NCBI RefSeq assembly: GCF_900103125.1 | Contig: NZ_FNJV01000001.1 | Location: forward strand, 496,001-560,000 | Direction of reading: 5' to 3' | Source of the DNA: Mucilaginibacter sp. OK268 | GTDB taxonomy: Bacteria > Bacteroidota > Bacteroidia > Sphingobacteriales > Sphingobacteriaceae | DNA: 64,000 nt | Shown here: piece by piece, positions 36,382-44,429 of the stretch | Position numbering within the stretch: position 1 is the first letter of the stretch | How the letters are laid out: the number at the start of each line of letters is the position of its first letter | Notes under the pieces: generated by a model | The model's input: only the letters and a program-made list of their open reading frames with translations | What the model was told of the DNA's origin: nothing | Database searches by the model: none | Made by a program: the position numbers and the translations under genes

Positions 36382-37557
36382 TTATACAGGCATTTTCCTT
36401 TTACTGCTTTGCTTTTTTGCGGGCAGCTCCTCCTTTTGCTGCTTATCTTGCTTTTGGTTATTGGTCTGCTTTTGTTCCGGTTGTAATAGCTCTTCCCGTT
36501 TGATCTTTTTCATTTGATGATCGTACAGGTCAACGGTCTTGAATTGTGGGCTTGCTGAGATAAAATATTTCTTTTCTTCGCCGTGTCGCTCCACGGTGAT
36601 CTGTTGGGCATTCCCTTTCTTTAAAGAGCGCAACAGATTATCCTGTCCTTCCGCGGTGCCCATTTCTTTTATGCCCTTACCCGAGATCACCTGCTCAACG
36701 TCAAAACCGTAGTTTTCACTGAAACGTTTAATTTCTTTGCTGCCGTTTTGGGCTAGGTTATCATTGTCCAGTTGCAGCCAGGCATGATACTTTTCACCTT
36801 CCTTATTGAACAGTTGTTTGTGTACAGCGCGGCCTTCCATCAGGTTAAAGGCTTCTTTGGCGGTGATGCCATTGCCTTTGTTGATGTAAAAAGTTTGGTT
36901 TTGTTCTTTCTCCTTCCCTTTACCGAGCGTGGCATCGAACTTGTTAAAGAAATACATTTCCTGGTTATCCCCGCTTTTGAAATGGAGGGTGTAATCCACT
37001 TTTTGCTGGTTAAACTCATGCTTTGCCGGCAGCGTAAATTCCAACATTTTTTTGTCGATGTTTTTCTCTAATGCTTCGTTCACCTGTTCCCCAAATCCGA
37101 GGTTCAAAAGGCTTTTTTTTAGAAATTCTAAATTTTGCGTGTTCATAATTGTATTTGTTTTTAGTAAATAAATATGCTGTTGTGTTTCGGTGCGGTTTAG
37201 CGGTATAAAAACGTCACGGTTCATCTTCGGCTGGCATTGGTACAGTTGCAGCAGGGTGATTGCTTCTTCGGCAGGGACATCTTGCCGGAAATATTGCAAG
37301 TGTTGACAACCGGGCGTGGTCAAATTGTCCATAGCACATTCCGTGCATATTAGCTCATACCGCCCATCAGTATCACGTCCAAAATAAAGGGTGAAAAAAG
37401 CCAGATCATCACCGGCTGGTTTGCTCAGCTCAATGTCCGGTAAGCCCAAATCATTGCTAAGGATGAACGTGCGTAGTTGATCGACTACCACCGGCTCGTT
37501 GAAGCCAAGGTCAGCCAGCTGGGTTTTGAGTTCATAAAAATTGATGCCGGTATTCAT
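36382..37557 (-). CDS. Conjugative-element-associated protein with two related parts, 391 aa
   Basis: Soluble protein. Residues 137-391 (from MNTQNLEFLKKSLLNLGFGE) resemble a common hypothetical protein of Bacteroidota integrative elements: YFFNKFDATL, TFYINKGNGITAKEAFNLMEGR, YHAWLQLD, KGNAQQITVERHGE and a Lys/Gln-rich tail. Residues 1-136 form an extra N-terminal unit that starts with a similar phrase (LKTQLADLGFNEPVVVDQLRTFI), perhaps a fused or duplicated domain with a CxxC-like pair (ICTECAMD). Last gene of the tra operon. Role in transfer unknown. Confidence 0.65.
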   Translation of the reverse strand: MNTGINFYELKTQLADLGFNEPVVVDQLRTFILSNDLGLPDIELSKPAGDDLAFFTLYFGRDTDGRYELICTECAMDNLTTPGCQHLQYFRQDVPAEEAITLLQLYQCQPKMNRDVFIPLNRTETQQHIYLLKTNTIMNTQNLEFLKKSLLNLGFGEQVNEALEKNIDKKMLEFTLPAKHEFNQQKVDYTLHFKSGDNQEMYFFNKFDATLGKGKEKEQNQTFYINKGNGITAKEAFNLMEGRAVHKQLFNKEGEKYHAWLQLDNDNLAQNGSKEIKRFSENYGFDVEQVISGKGIKEMGTAEGQDNLLRSLKKGNAQQITVERHGEEKKYFISASPQFKTVDLYDHQMKKIKREELLQPEQKQTNNQKQDKQQKEELPAKKQSSKRKMPV

Positions 37558-37610
37558 GTCTTTTCGCTTTTGTGTTTGGATAACGCTAAGCCTGTATAGG
37601 GTGTATTTGC

Positions 37611-38642
37611 TTATTGATGATGTCCGTTTTTAATCCCTTTTCTTATTTTTTTTACAGGTTCTCCGAGTGTTTTGATCTTGATCCCCTGTTTCGCGATGTT
37701 CTGGTTCAGCTTTTCAGCAGTAACCAGTCGCAATTTGTCATCCAGCAATTTGATGCACCGGTTGGCTGGGTCCGCTTGTATATAAATAGGGTGGTATTGA
37801 CGGCCCTGTCTCCAATGGGCCGATACTTGCTGCCCGTTTTCCAGGTAACGGATCAGTTCTTCCTTGTTCCTGGTGATCGCCGGCATGGCGTTCAACGCGG
37901 TTTTAATATCAAATGCGTAATCCGGGGCATAATAATGGGGCGTTTGGGGACCAAGTTCGACCCAGCGATGATTTTCGTGACCAGAAGCGTCTGTGTATCG
38001 TTGCTTCAGTGCCCGTCCTTCCAATAGGCTCCAGATGTGATTGCTCTTCAGATCCGGCCAATTCCTGAGCTCAAATTCATGTGTCCTGACCAGCTGGTCG
38101 TTTTGAAGCAGGGAGCCACTGATGCGGTTCAGCTGAAAGTTACCATAGGCGTCCTTTTCAAAATGCAGATCGAAGCTCAACCGCTTTTCCGGACCGAGCT
38201 TACAATCCAGGGGCAGGCGGATTTGCTTTTGATCGGGATCCAGATGATGCTCCAATCGGCCACCGAAAGAACCAAGCCCGGCTTCCTTCAGTTGTACTTT
38301 TAGGCTTTCGATATTATTGTTCCTTAACCGTTGTTGCTCCTTGAGGTAGGCAGGGCCTTCAAAAAGCAGGTCTTTCATTTGCGCGAAGAACCTAAGGAAA
38401 CGGTTCGGGTACAATTGTTTTTCGAGCCTGCTGATTTGCTTATTCAGCAGGATCACGAAAGGCTTTTCATCAGGACGCGCGGTTTGGCGCAGGCGATGTC
38501 TGGCCTGTCGTAGGTGGTCAAGCTGCAGCCGCGACAGTGTATTCGTATCTGCCACGCCTGCTTTGAGCAAGGGTTCTATTTCCTTTTTGCGTTCTTCCCA
38601 GGTTCTGAAAGCCAGGAGGACTCGGTTAACGAAAACTGCCAT
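37611..38642 (-). CDS. Conjugative-element-associated protein, 343 aa
   Basis: Helical N-terminus (RTWEERKKEIEPLLKAG...LRQARHRLRQTARP) followed by a C-terminal half related to the 391-aa neighbour: LHFEKDAYGNFQLNRISGSL, HIWSLLEGRALKQRY, HRWVELGP and RYLENGQQVSAHWRQGRQYHP. No catalytic motif recognised. It lies 6 bp downstream of traM and 53 bp before the last gene of the operon. Confidence 0.6.
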   Translation of the reverse strand: MAVFVNRVLLAFRTWEERKKEIEPLLKAGVADTNTLSRLQLDHLRQARHRLRQTARPDEKPFVILLNKQISRLEKQLYPNRFLRFFAQMKDLLFEGPAYLKEQQRLRNNNIESLKVQLKEAGLGSFGGRLEHHLDPDQKQIRLPLDCKLGPEKRLSFDLHFEKDAYGNFQLNRISGSLLQNDQLVRTHEFELRNWPDLKSNHIWSLLEGRALKQRYTDASGHENHRWVELGPQTPHYYAPDYAFDIKTALNAMPAITRNKEELIRYLENGQQVSAHWRQGRQYHPIYIQADPANRCIKLLDDKLRLVTAEKLNQNIAKQGIKIKTLGEPVKKIRKGIKNGHHQ

Positions 38643-38648
38643 AACGTT

Positions 38649-39758
38649 CTATTTATTGATTTTGAGCAATACCGGGAACTTGTCCTGAAGCTTGACTTTG
38701 ATCTTTCTCACCTTTTTGCTGAACAGATCTTTAGCCGCGTTGATCCCGCCTGCTGCTGCCTGTGCGGAAATGGTTTGGTCCATACTGAGAAATTGCATGC
38801 TTTGCAAGGCATTGTCGGCACCATCTGAAGCCGCCCCGCTCAACTCCGCCTCGGGCGCAGGAATCCCGGGCATGCCGTCCAGGCTGAAAACGGTAAGAGC
38901 CGTGGGAAGGATATCTTTCCCGATCCTGATATTCTGTATATTCAACAACAAACGCTGGTTGGTTACCTGGCATGCGCCAAACAGCAGCTGACCTTTGGGA
39001 AGTGTTATGCCTTTTAAGTTTACGGAATCGGTTAGCTTCAATTTGACGGTACCGCCGTTCATTACTTTTTGTTTACCGTCAATAATTGCCGGTATCGCCC
39101 GGAATGCACTGTCGTTTTCTCTTTTTGGTGCCACCGGCACTTTCACCGATTCCGGATTCTGGATCGCCTGGATCTTGGTCAGCATATGGTCGAGCTGCTC
39201 CATTTCCGGATCACTGGCATTGGTGGAATTCATTGTTTTCATGAGCTTGTGCAGGCGGCGGATCTCGCGGTCTGATGACTGTTGGGAATAGGAGGCTGGC
39301 TCGGGTTGATTGATCTGGCGATTGATCTGTGTTAACCGGGCTTCGATCCGGGCCGATTGCTGGTCGGTGGTATTTGCAGGAATGGTCGTGAATGATTTAC
39401 CCGGTTTTTCGGCATCCGGACTGACTTCAGCGGAATGATTAAATCCCATCGCTTCGATAAAACTCTTGTTCACGCCATCTTTGGTTTTGGTCGCATCTTT
39501 CCCGGCAGACCGGTAGATATCCATTTTGTCTTTTTCCCGGGTATCCCTGAACTGCGCCGACGGCAGCACCATATCGATCCCGTGATCGGGAATGGCGGCT
39601 TTAGCTTTTCCACCGTCTTCCCCGCCACCTAATGCCACGAAGGCCATAGTCAAAAAGGGCAGGGCAAGCACCGGAATAGCTGTGTAGAATTTGCGTTTTT
39701 TAAGAAATTCTTCAGAGTGTTTGGGCATTACGCTGCCTTGCTGTTGATTTTCCATCAT
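38649..39758 (-). CDS. traM: Conjugative transfer protein TraM
   Basis: 369 aa. N-terminal cytoplasmic tail, one TM helix (FYTAIPVLALPFLTMAFVALGGG, about 28-50), a linker with coiled coil, and a C-terminal domain (VPVAPKRENDSAFRAIPAII, LKGITLPKGQLLFGACQVT). This is the pattern of CTnDOT-type TraM, the VirB10-like channel component. TraN (DUF4138) usually follows it but is absent here. Confidence 0.88.
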   Translation of the reverse strand: MMENQQQGSVMPKHSEEFLKKRKFYTAIPVLALPFLTMAFVALGGGEDGGKAKAAIPDHGIDMVLPSAQFRDTREKDKMDIYRSAGKDATKTKDGVNKSFIEAMGFNHSAEVSPDAEKPGKSFTTIPANTTDQQSARIEARLTQINRQINQPEPASYSQQSSDREIRRLHKLMKTMNSTNASDPEMEQLDHMLTKIQAIQNPESVKVPVAPKRENDSAFRAIPAIIDGKQKVMNGGTVKLKLTDSVNLKGITLPKGQLLFGACQVTNQRLLLNIQNIRIGKDILPTALTVFSLDGMPGIPAPEAELSGAASDGADNALQSMQFLSMDQTISAQAAAGGINAAKDLFSKKVRKIKVKLQDKFPVLLKINK

Positions 39759-39760
39759 AT

Positions 39761-40096
39761 TTATTTTTTGAGTGTTAATGAATCTGTTGGTAGAACTTGT
39801 CTGTTGACCGGCGGGTCTGACGGCATACCGATATGTACAGGCTGATCATTTGGGGCATGCGTGATCGTGCCAATTTTTCGGGAGGACAATCCAAGACTAA
39901 GGATCAGTCCGCCTGTGATGACGCTGAAGCAGACCCAGAAAAATCGTTTCTGCCGTTTTTTAGAGCACTTGTTGACCCGGGCATTCAATGTAGTAGCCAG
40001 CAGAATTTGCCACCCGATAATTCGATCGGCAATGATCTTAGCCAGGTGATCCCGTTGATCAATGGGCAATGCAGGTTTCTTTTTGAAAAAGATCAT
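39761..40096 (-). CDS. traL: Small transfer membrane protein, TraL-like
   Basis: 111 aa with one TM helix (FFWVCFSVITGGLILSLGLSS, about 52-72) and a polar tail. Position between TraK and TraM, 2 bp from each, is the place of TraL in this element family. Assignment rests on position, length and topology more than on motifs. Confidence 0.65.
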   Translation of the reverse strand: MIFFKKKPALPIDQRDHLAKIIADRIIGWQILLATTLNARVNKCSKKRQKRFFWVCFSVITGGLILSLGLSSRKIGTITHAPNDQPVHIGMPSDPPVNRQVLPTDSLTLKK

Positions 40097-40098
40097 GT

Positions 40099-40719
40099 TT
40101 ATTGATTTTGAATGGTAGTATCCCGGTTCGCTAAAATTTGCCAGCGCTGGATGAGAAAGCCATGCGGGTTGTTATCAGTCTGGTTTTGCAGGTCACGGAC
40201 CTCACCCTGGGTGACCAGTTTGCGATAGACGGTTCCGCTGGAACGAACCAACTTTTCCGTAGCATAGCAGATGAAGGTATAAGGGAATTGTTTTCCCCGC
40301 AGTTCCGTGCTGTCGATATTGATATCCTGCGAAATATTGGCGGAGATCAGGTTATTATAATATCCTGACTCCTGGAGATTATCATATTGCCTTTTAGCCG
40401 ATTCGTCCGCCAGGTACAATGCCTTGGACACATTGGCCTGTATGGCTTTGTCATCCGGGCTCAGATCGAAGAAATATTGATGAAATGTTTTGATATGGTC
40501 GCGGAGTTCCACTGGTAGGTTATTTTTCCGGTCTGTGGCGATCGCCTCCAGTACTTTACCATTATACAGGATATGTACTCGGCTTTCCGCTTGGTGAATT
40601 AATTGACTGCTTTTATAAATGCAGAAACACATGGTGACCACATTCCCGAGGATCAGGAAAAAGCTGAATTGCCGGATATGCTTAAAGGCAGTGTCGATAT
40701 TTTTGAGATGTGTAAACAT
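40099..40719 (-). CDS. traK: Conjugative transfer protein TraK
   Basis: 206 aa. Starts MFTHLKNIDTAFKHIRQFSFF and has one TM helix (FFLILGNVVTMCFCIYKS). The periplasmic domain includes VEAIATDRKNNLPVELRDHIKTFHQYFFDLSPDD-type sequence. TraK is a VirB8-like assembly factor of the transfer channel. 27 bp after traJ. Confidence 0.9.
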   Translation of the reverse strand: MFTHLKNIDTAFKHIRQFSFFLILGNVVTMCFCIYKSSQLIHQAESRVHILYNGKVLEAIATDRKNNLPVELRDHIKTFHQYFFDLSPDDKAIQANVSKALYLADESAKRQYDNLQESGYYNNLISANISQDINIDSTELRGKQFPYTFICYATEKLVRSSGTVYRKLVTQGEVRDLQNQTDNNPHGFLIQRWQILANRDTTIQNQ

Positions 40720-40745
40720 AATGGAGAAGTTTAATGGTGAATGAT

Positions 40746-41948
40746 TTATTTACCGGATAGCTTTTGTTCCTGGTATCTATCCGATTGACTGTTGCTGCCT
40801 GCCCCGTTATAGCCTTCCATGAAATGACCGGGTGCCTTAAGCAGGTTCGCTGCGCCCTGTTGCATACGGCCGCTTGTTGCGGATCCTGTCTGCATGGCTG
40901 TACTGGAAGCATGGCTGACCATCGAATTGACCTTTTGAAGCAGCCCGTTACCGCCACCGGCATGAACAATATAGCCAGCGACGCTGGGCACGGTGAAATA
41001 ACCGATGATCCCGATGATCAGGAAAATGAGGTAGGCGGTGTCCGTCGAACTGAAGAAGGTATCTCCGGCATTTTGAACCTGTGTAATATCCAGCTTCAGC
41101 ATATTCTCTTGTACCTTACCGATGATCGCACCAAAAATATTGGAGACAGGTAACCATAGGAAAACATTAATATACTTGGCCAGCCAGGAGGTGAGACTAT
41201 GCTGAAAACCATCAAAAACAGATAAGCCCAAAACGATCGGGCCAAGAATAGCCAGTACGATCAGATAAAAGGTGCGGATGGTATTGATGCATAAAGAAGC
41301 CGCTTCATAACATACCTGCAGAACCTCCGACATCCATTGTTTGATCGAATTACGAAACTGATAGGAGGCCTTAGACATCTCAAACTTGATGCTGTTACTC
41401 ATGCTGTTCAGCATGCCGGTATTGCCTGCTCCGCTTTTATCATTCGGGTGCGTGTATTTGTACCAGTGATCCTCATCACCATTACCATTAATGCCCACAT
41501 AGGCCTGCCAGGCATCCGTTTTTTTTACCGCTTCATCCTTGGCCCGGAGTAGCCGCTCAATAGCCGCGTCGGAGTTTTGAACCATGCCGGCAGTAGCGCT
41601 CACGGTAGGTGCCATTACCCCGTTGAATACCGGTATAACCAGTACAGTGTAGAGGATGACTGCGAGCCCAATACAGAAGGGGCGAAGCAACGGGAAAAAA
41701 TCAATGGGCTCGGCGCTGGCGATCTGTCGCCAGACCCTCACCGAGATATAGCATAGGGCACCAAAGCCGGCTATGGCCTTGCCTACACTGATCAGCTGCC
41801 CGCACATGGGCAGCATGTCATTATAAACGCCGTTTAAGGTTCCCTGCAATCCCTGGACATCGCTGGCCAGCCCTTCGGCATGAGAAAATAAAGGAAAAAA
41901 TATCCCTGTTACCGCTGATAAGGCGGTTATTCCTATTGTTTTTTTCAT
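40746..41948 (-). CDS. traJ: Conjugative transfer protein TraJ
   Basis: 400 aa with signal peptide and several TM segments (ISVGKAIAGFGALCYISVRVW, FCIGLAVILYTVLVIPVFNGV, FYLIVLAILGPIVLGLSVFDG, TAYLIFLIIGIIGYFTVPSVAGYIV), the topology of a VirB6-like inner-membrane channel protein. TraJ of CTnDOT has the same layout. The C-terminus is Gly/Ser/Gln-rich. It starts 10 bp after the third TraI-like gene. Confidence 0.9.
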   Translation of the reverse strand: MKKTIGITALSAVTGIFFPLFSHAEGLASDVQGLQGTLNGVYNDMLPMCGQLISVGKAIAGFGALCYISVRVWRQIASAEPIDFFPLLRPFCIGLAVILYTVLVIPVFNGVMAPTVSATAGMVQNSDAAIERLLRAKDEAVKKTDAWQAYVGINGNGDEDHWYKYTHPNDKSGAGNTGMLNSMSNSIKFEMSKASYQFRNSIKQWMSEVLQVCYEAASLCINTIRTFYLIVLAILGPIVLGLSVFDGFQHSLTSWLAKYINVFLWLPVSNIFGAIIGKVQENMLKLDITQVQNAGDTFFSSTDTAYLIFLIIGIIGYFTVPSVAGYIVHAGGGNGLLQKVNSMVSHASSTAMQTGSATSGRMQQGAANLLKAPGHFMEGYNGAGSNSQSDRYQEQKLSGK

Positions 41949-41958
41949 GATGGTGCTA

Positions 41959-42615
41959 TTAATTGTTTAAGCCATAAAGCTGTTTCAATGTCCGCGTATC
42001 CGCTGCATCCTTCACACGCTGAATGGATAGCGCGACCCCCTGGATATTAAAGTACCGCAGGAATTGAAGTTTATCGGAACTCCGGGCATAAATACGGTCT
42101 ATCGCTTTGATCCGCTCGGCATCGGACATCCGTAATTTGTTGGCCGTGATGATGGTGGTTAATTCCTCGACGTTTTCCAGTGTACTGTTAACCAGGTTGG
42201 CATATACCTCACTCATATAACTGAGTTCAGCGGCGCTAAAGGTCCCGCTTTGCTGGAACAGGCTTTTTTTTCGTTTATACTCGCTGATCAGACTGGCTTC
42301 CATAGCCAGAATTTCGGCTACGCGGCCATAATTCCTTACTGCCGGGCTGATCGCCATCAAGCCGTCAATATACATGTGATGGAGATCAAAGTTTCCTTTG
42401 GACAGGGACGAGATGGTTCCATAGCCCTGTTGATAGATCTGGTAGCCGGTTTTCATATCCGATAGTATCGCCTTCATTTGGGTCAGCTTTTCAATATCCA
42501 GCAGCAATTGCTGCATTTCGGATGACTGTGCCTGGCCGGGAGTGGCACTAAGCACGCCGATGCCGGTAAGCAGTGTAGTAAGCCATATCGAAAGGTGCTT
42601 TTTCATCATCTTCAT
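41959..42615 (-). CDS. traI: TraI-like transfer protein, third copy
   Basis: 218 aa, signal peptide ending in SATPGQAQ, then an all-helical mature part. Segments shared with the other two copies are FSAAELSYMSEVYANLVNSTLENVEEL, MSDAERIKAIDRIYARSSDKLQF and the tail LKQLYGLNN. Its start overlaps the previous stop by one base (TAATG). Likely a periplasmic, VirB5-like tip or assembly component (inference). Confidence 0.75.
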   Translation of the reverse strand: MKMMKKHLSIWLTTLLTGIGVLSATPGQAQSSEMQQLLLDIEKLTQMKAILSDMKTGYQIYQQGYGTISSLSKGNFDLHHMYIDGLMAISPAVRNYGRVAEILAMEASLISEYKRKKSLFQQSGTFSAAELSYMSEVYANLVNSTLENVEELTTIITANKLRMSDAERIKAIDRIYARSSDKLQFLRYFNIQGVALSIQRVKDAADTRTLKQLYGLNN

Positions 42616-43310
42616 TATTTGTTTATCCCGTAAAGCCGCTTTGTCAGTGCGGCTTGACCTTGTTCCTGCCGCCGTTGCCCTGCATATATTTGAACCTGTG
42701 CTGTAAATCCAGCTGTAAACCGGTAATTGTCCTGCATACAGGCATGCACCTTATTGATCAGTGTGATCCGTTCCGCATCACTCATTTCCAAGTTTCCGTT
42801 ATGGAGCAAATTTTGCAGGGTGTTGATCTGGTTATCGCAATCTTTTAAAACGGCTTCGCGTACCCCGCTGAGATAGCTTAGCTCTTCCCGTGTTAATCCA
42901 GTTGTCCGCCCGATCACAGCCAGTCTTTTCAATATGTCCTTTTGCCAGGTAAGGATATCATTCACCATGGGGTTGTTCTTGACTTCGCCATCGACTGTTT
43001 TTAGCCGGTTATAATAGGCGGTATGCTGGCCGTTCTCCATTTTTAAGGAACCGGTTATGGAACCCAGTCCATTTGTAGCGATACGATATCCTTTTTTTAG
43101 GTAGTCAGCATACACCGCTAAGGCCCCGATCTGTTGTACCAGGTATTTCTTTTGCGTCTTTTTCTGTTTGAACCATTCCGCGAATGTTTGCGCTTTCCCT
43201 GTAGCTGACATCCCGGTGCTGATCGCTGTGAACAGGGAAAAGACCAGTAAGGTACGGGCACGCCGCCTGATCGTGGCGGACTGCCGGCTGATGTGGTTAA
43301 TGGATTCCAT
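42615..43310 (-). CDS. traI: TraI-like transfer protein, second copy
   Basis: 231 aa from ATG 43310. The longer frame to 43415 runs far back into the upstream gene and is rejected. Export signal (RTLLVFSLFTAISTGMSATGKA), then the shared helical core: LTREELSYLSGVREAVLKDCDNQINTL, MSDAERITLINKVHACMQDNY, tail TKRLYGINK. It overlaps the first copy by 14 bases in another frame, suggesting coupled translation. Confidence 0.72.
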   Translation of the reverse strand: MESINHISRQSATIRRRARTLLVFSLFTAISTGMSATGKAQTFAEWFKQKKTQKKYLVQQIGALAVYADYLKKGYRIATNGLGSITGSLKMENGQHTAYYNRLKTVDGEVKNNPMVNDILTWQKDILKRLAVIGRTTGLTREELSYLSGVREAVLKDCDNQINTLQNLLHNGNLEMSDAERITLINKVHACMQDNYRFTAGFTAQVQIYAGQRRQEQGQAALTKRLYGINK

Positions 43311-43980
43311 ACAATGCTTTTGTTGTTTGTGTATCGTCGAGATCTTTACTGCGCTGAAGGCTGAGCATTTTGTTTTGGGTATTGTACCTGCACAGGTCGC
43401 TGTAGTTCTCATCAAGCTGATCCCCGGCGTGATTGATCAGTTCCAGTCGTTGCTCGTCGGTCATCTGGGTTTTATCACGTTTCACGATCAGCAGGATCTG
43501 ATCCAGGTTTTGTACACTGGCATTCAGGATTCCGCCATAAACCTCCTGCATCGCGGATAGCTCCGCAGGGTTAAAATGTTTGTCCCTTTTGAGCATGCCC
43601 CAGGCCTGGTTATATTCCTTCACCAATGCCACCTGTTTGACGGTCAGGTCCTTGATGCGCTGGTAATAGGTGATGATGGATTTAATTTTCCAGAGCTCGT
43701 CATAATAGCTGCTGTAAAGCTGTTGTTGCTGACTGGACCAACCGGAAATTTCCGCGAGCCTTAATTTAGACAGTTGGTTTTCCAGTACTTTTTGCGCATT
43801 CTGTAACCAGATCGTCTGGTTCTGCATTCGCTGAACTTTCAGATCGATCGCTTTGATAACCCGGCTTACAGTAAGCTTGATGACCTCGGCGGCCACAATC
43901 TGTGCGTTTGCTCTTCCCGCATCAAAGGAAACCAGTATAATGGCCAGGCTTACCGGTAATGTGATCTTTAAAATTTTCAT
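43297..43980 (-). CDS. traI: TraI-like transfer protein, first copy
   Basis: 227 aa from ATG 43980, which directly precedes the signal peptide MKILKITLPVSLAIILVSF; an upstream start at 44031 adds an unlikely extension. Shared core is FNPAELSAMQEVYGGILNASVQNLDQI, MTDEQRLELINHAGDQLDENY and tail TKALYGIH. It is the most conventional of the three paralogues. Confidence 0.78.
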   Translation of the reverse strand: MKILKITLPVSLAIILVSFDAGRANAQIVAAEVIKLTVSRVIKAIDLKVQRMQNQTIWLQNAQKVLENQLSKLRLAEISGWSSQQQQLYSSYYDELWKIKSIITYYQRIKDLTVKQVALVKEYNQAWGMLKRDKHFNPAELSAMQEVYGGILNASVQNLDQILLIVKRDKTQMTDEQRLELINHAGDQLDENYSDLCRYNTQNKMLSLQRSKDLDDTQTTKALYGIH

Positions 43981-44044
43981 AAAAATCCCCCTTTCTCCCG
44001 CCAGATGACAGAAGTAAATTTGAACAACCAATTTTGATAATGCT

Positions 44045-44413
44045 TTAATCTATCTTACGGTAGATTCCGCCAAAAGAGAGGGAACGACCGTCGTCCTTAA
44101 TATAGATTTGCCGTCCGTAGATAGTCTCCTGGAGAACCTGTTTGTCTTTATCAAAAGTTGCCATCCAGTGCTCTTGCCGGTATTCTTTTGGTAAGGTCTT
44201 CCCATCGCGTATACGGTGATAGCCATCTCGTCTTTCCACCTGATAAGTGCCGGCAGCCAGGTTATAGGATTGTATAACCAGCGTATCCGTGGCAATGCTA
44301 TACTCATTTTTGAAGCTCATGACGTATACGCCGGAAACAGAATAATCGCTCTTGTTGCAACCCATGATGGTGATTGCACACACGAACAGTAATAGAAGTT
44401 TGAACGTTTTCAT
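44045..44413 (-). CDS. Small lipoprotein within the tra operon, 122 aa
   Basis: Signal peptide with lipobox ITIMGC (Cys19). The mature domain is lipocalin-like in pattern (SGVYVMSFKNEY, DTLVIQSYN, GTYQVERRDGYHRIRDGK, HWMATFDKDKQVL, GRQIYIKDDGRSLSFGGIYRKI). Similar small lipoproteins sit between TraG and TraI in this family of elements. An exclusion or assembly role is possible but unproven. Confidence 0.7.
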   Translation of the reverse strand: MKTFKLLLLFVCAITIMGCNKSDYSVSGVYVMSFKNEYSIATDTLVIQSYNLAAGTYQVERRDGYHRIRDGKTLPKEYRQEHWMATFDKDKQVLQETIYGRQIYIKDDGRSLSFGGIYRKID

Positions 44414-44429
44414 ATGAATTGATTTTAAT

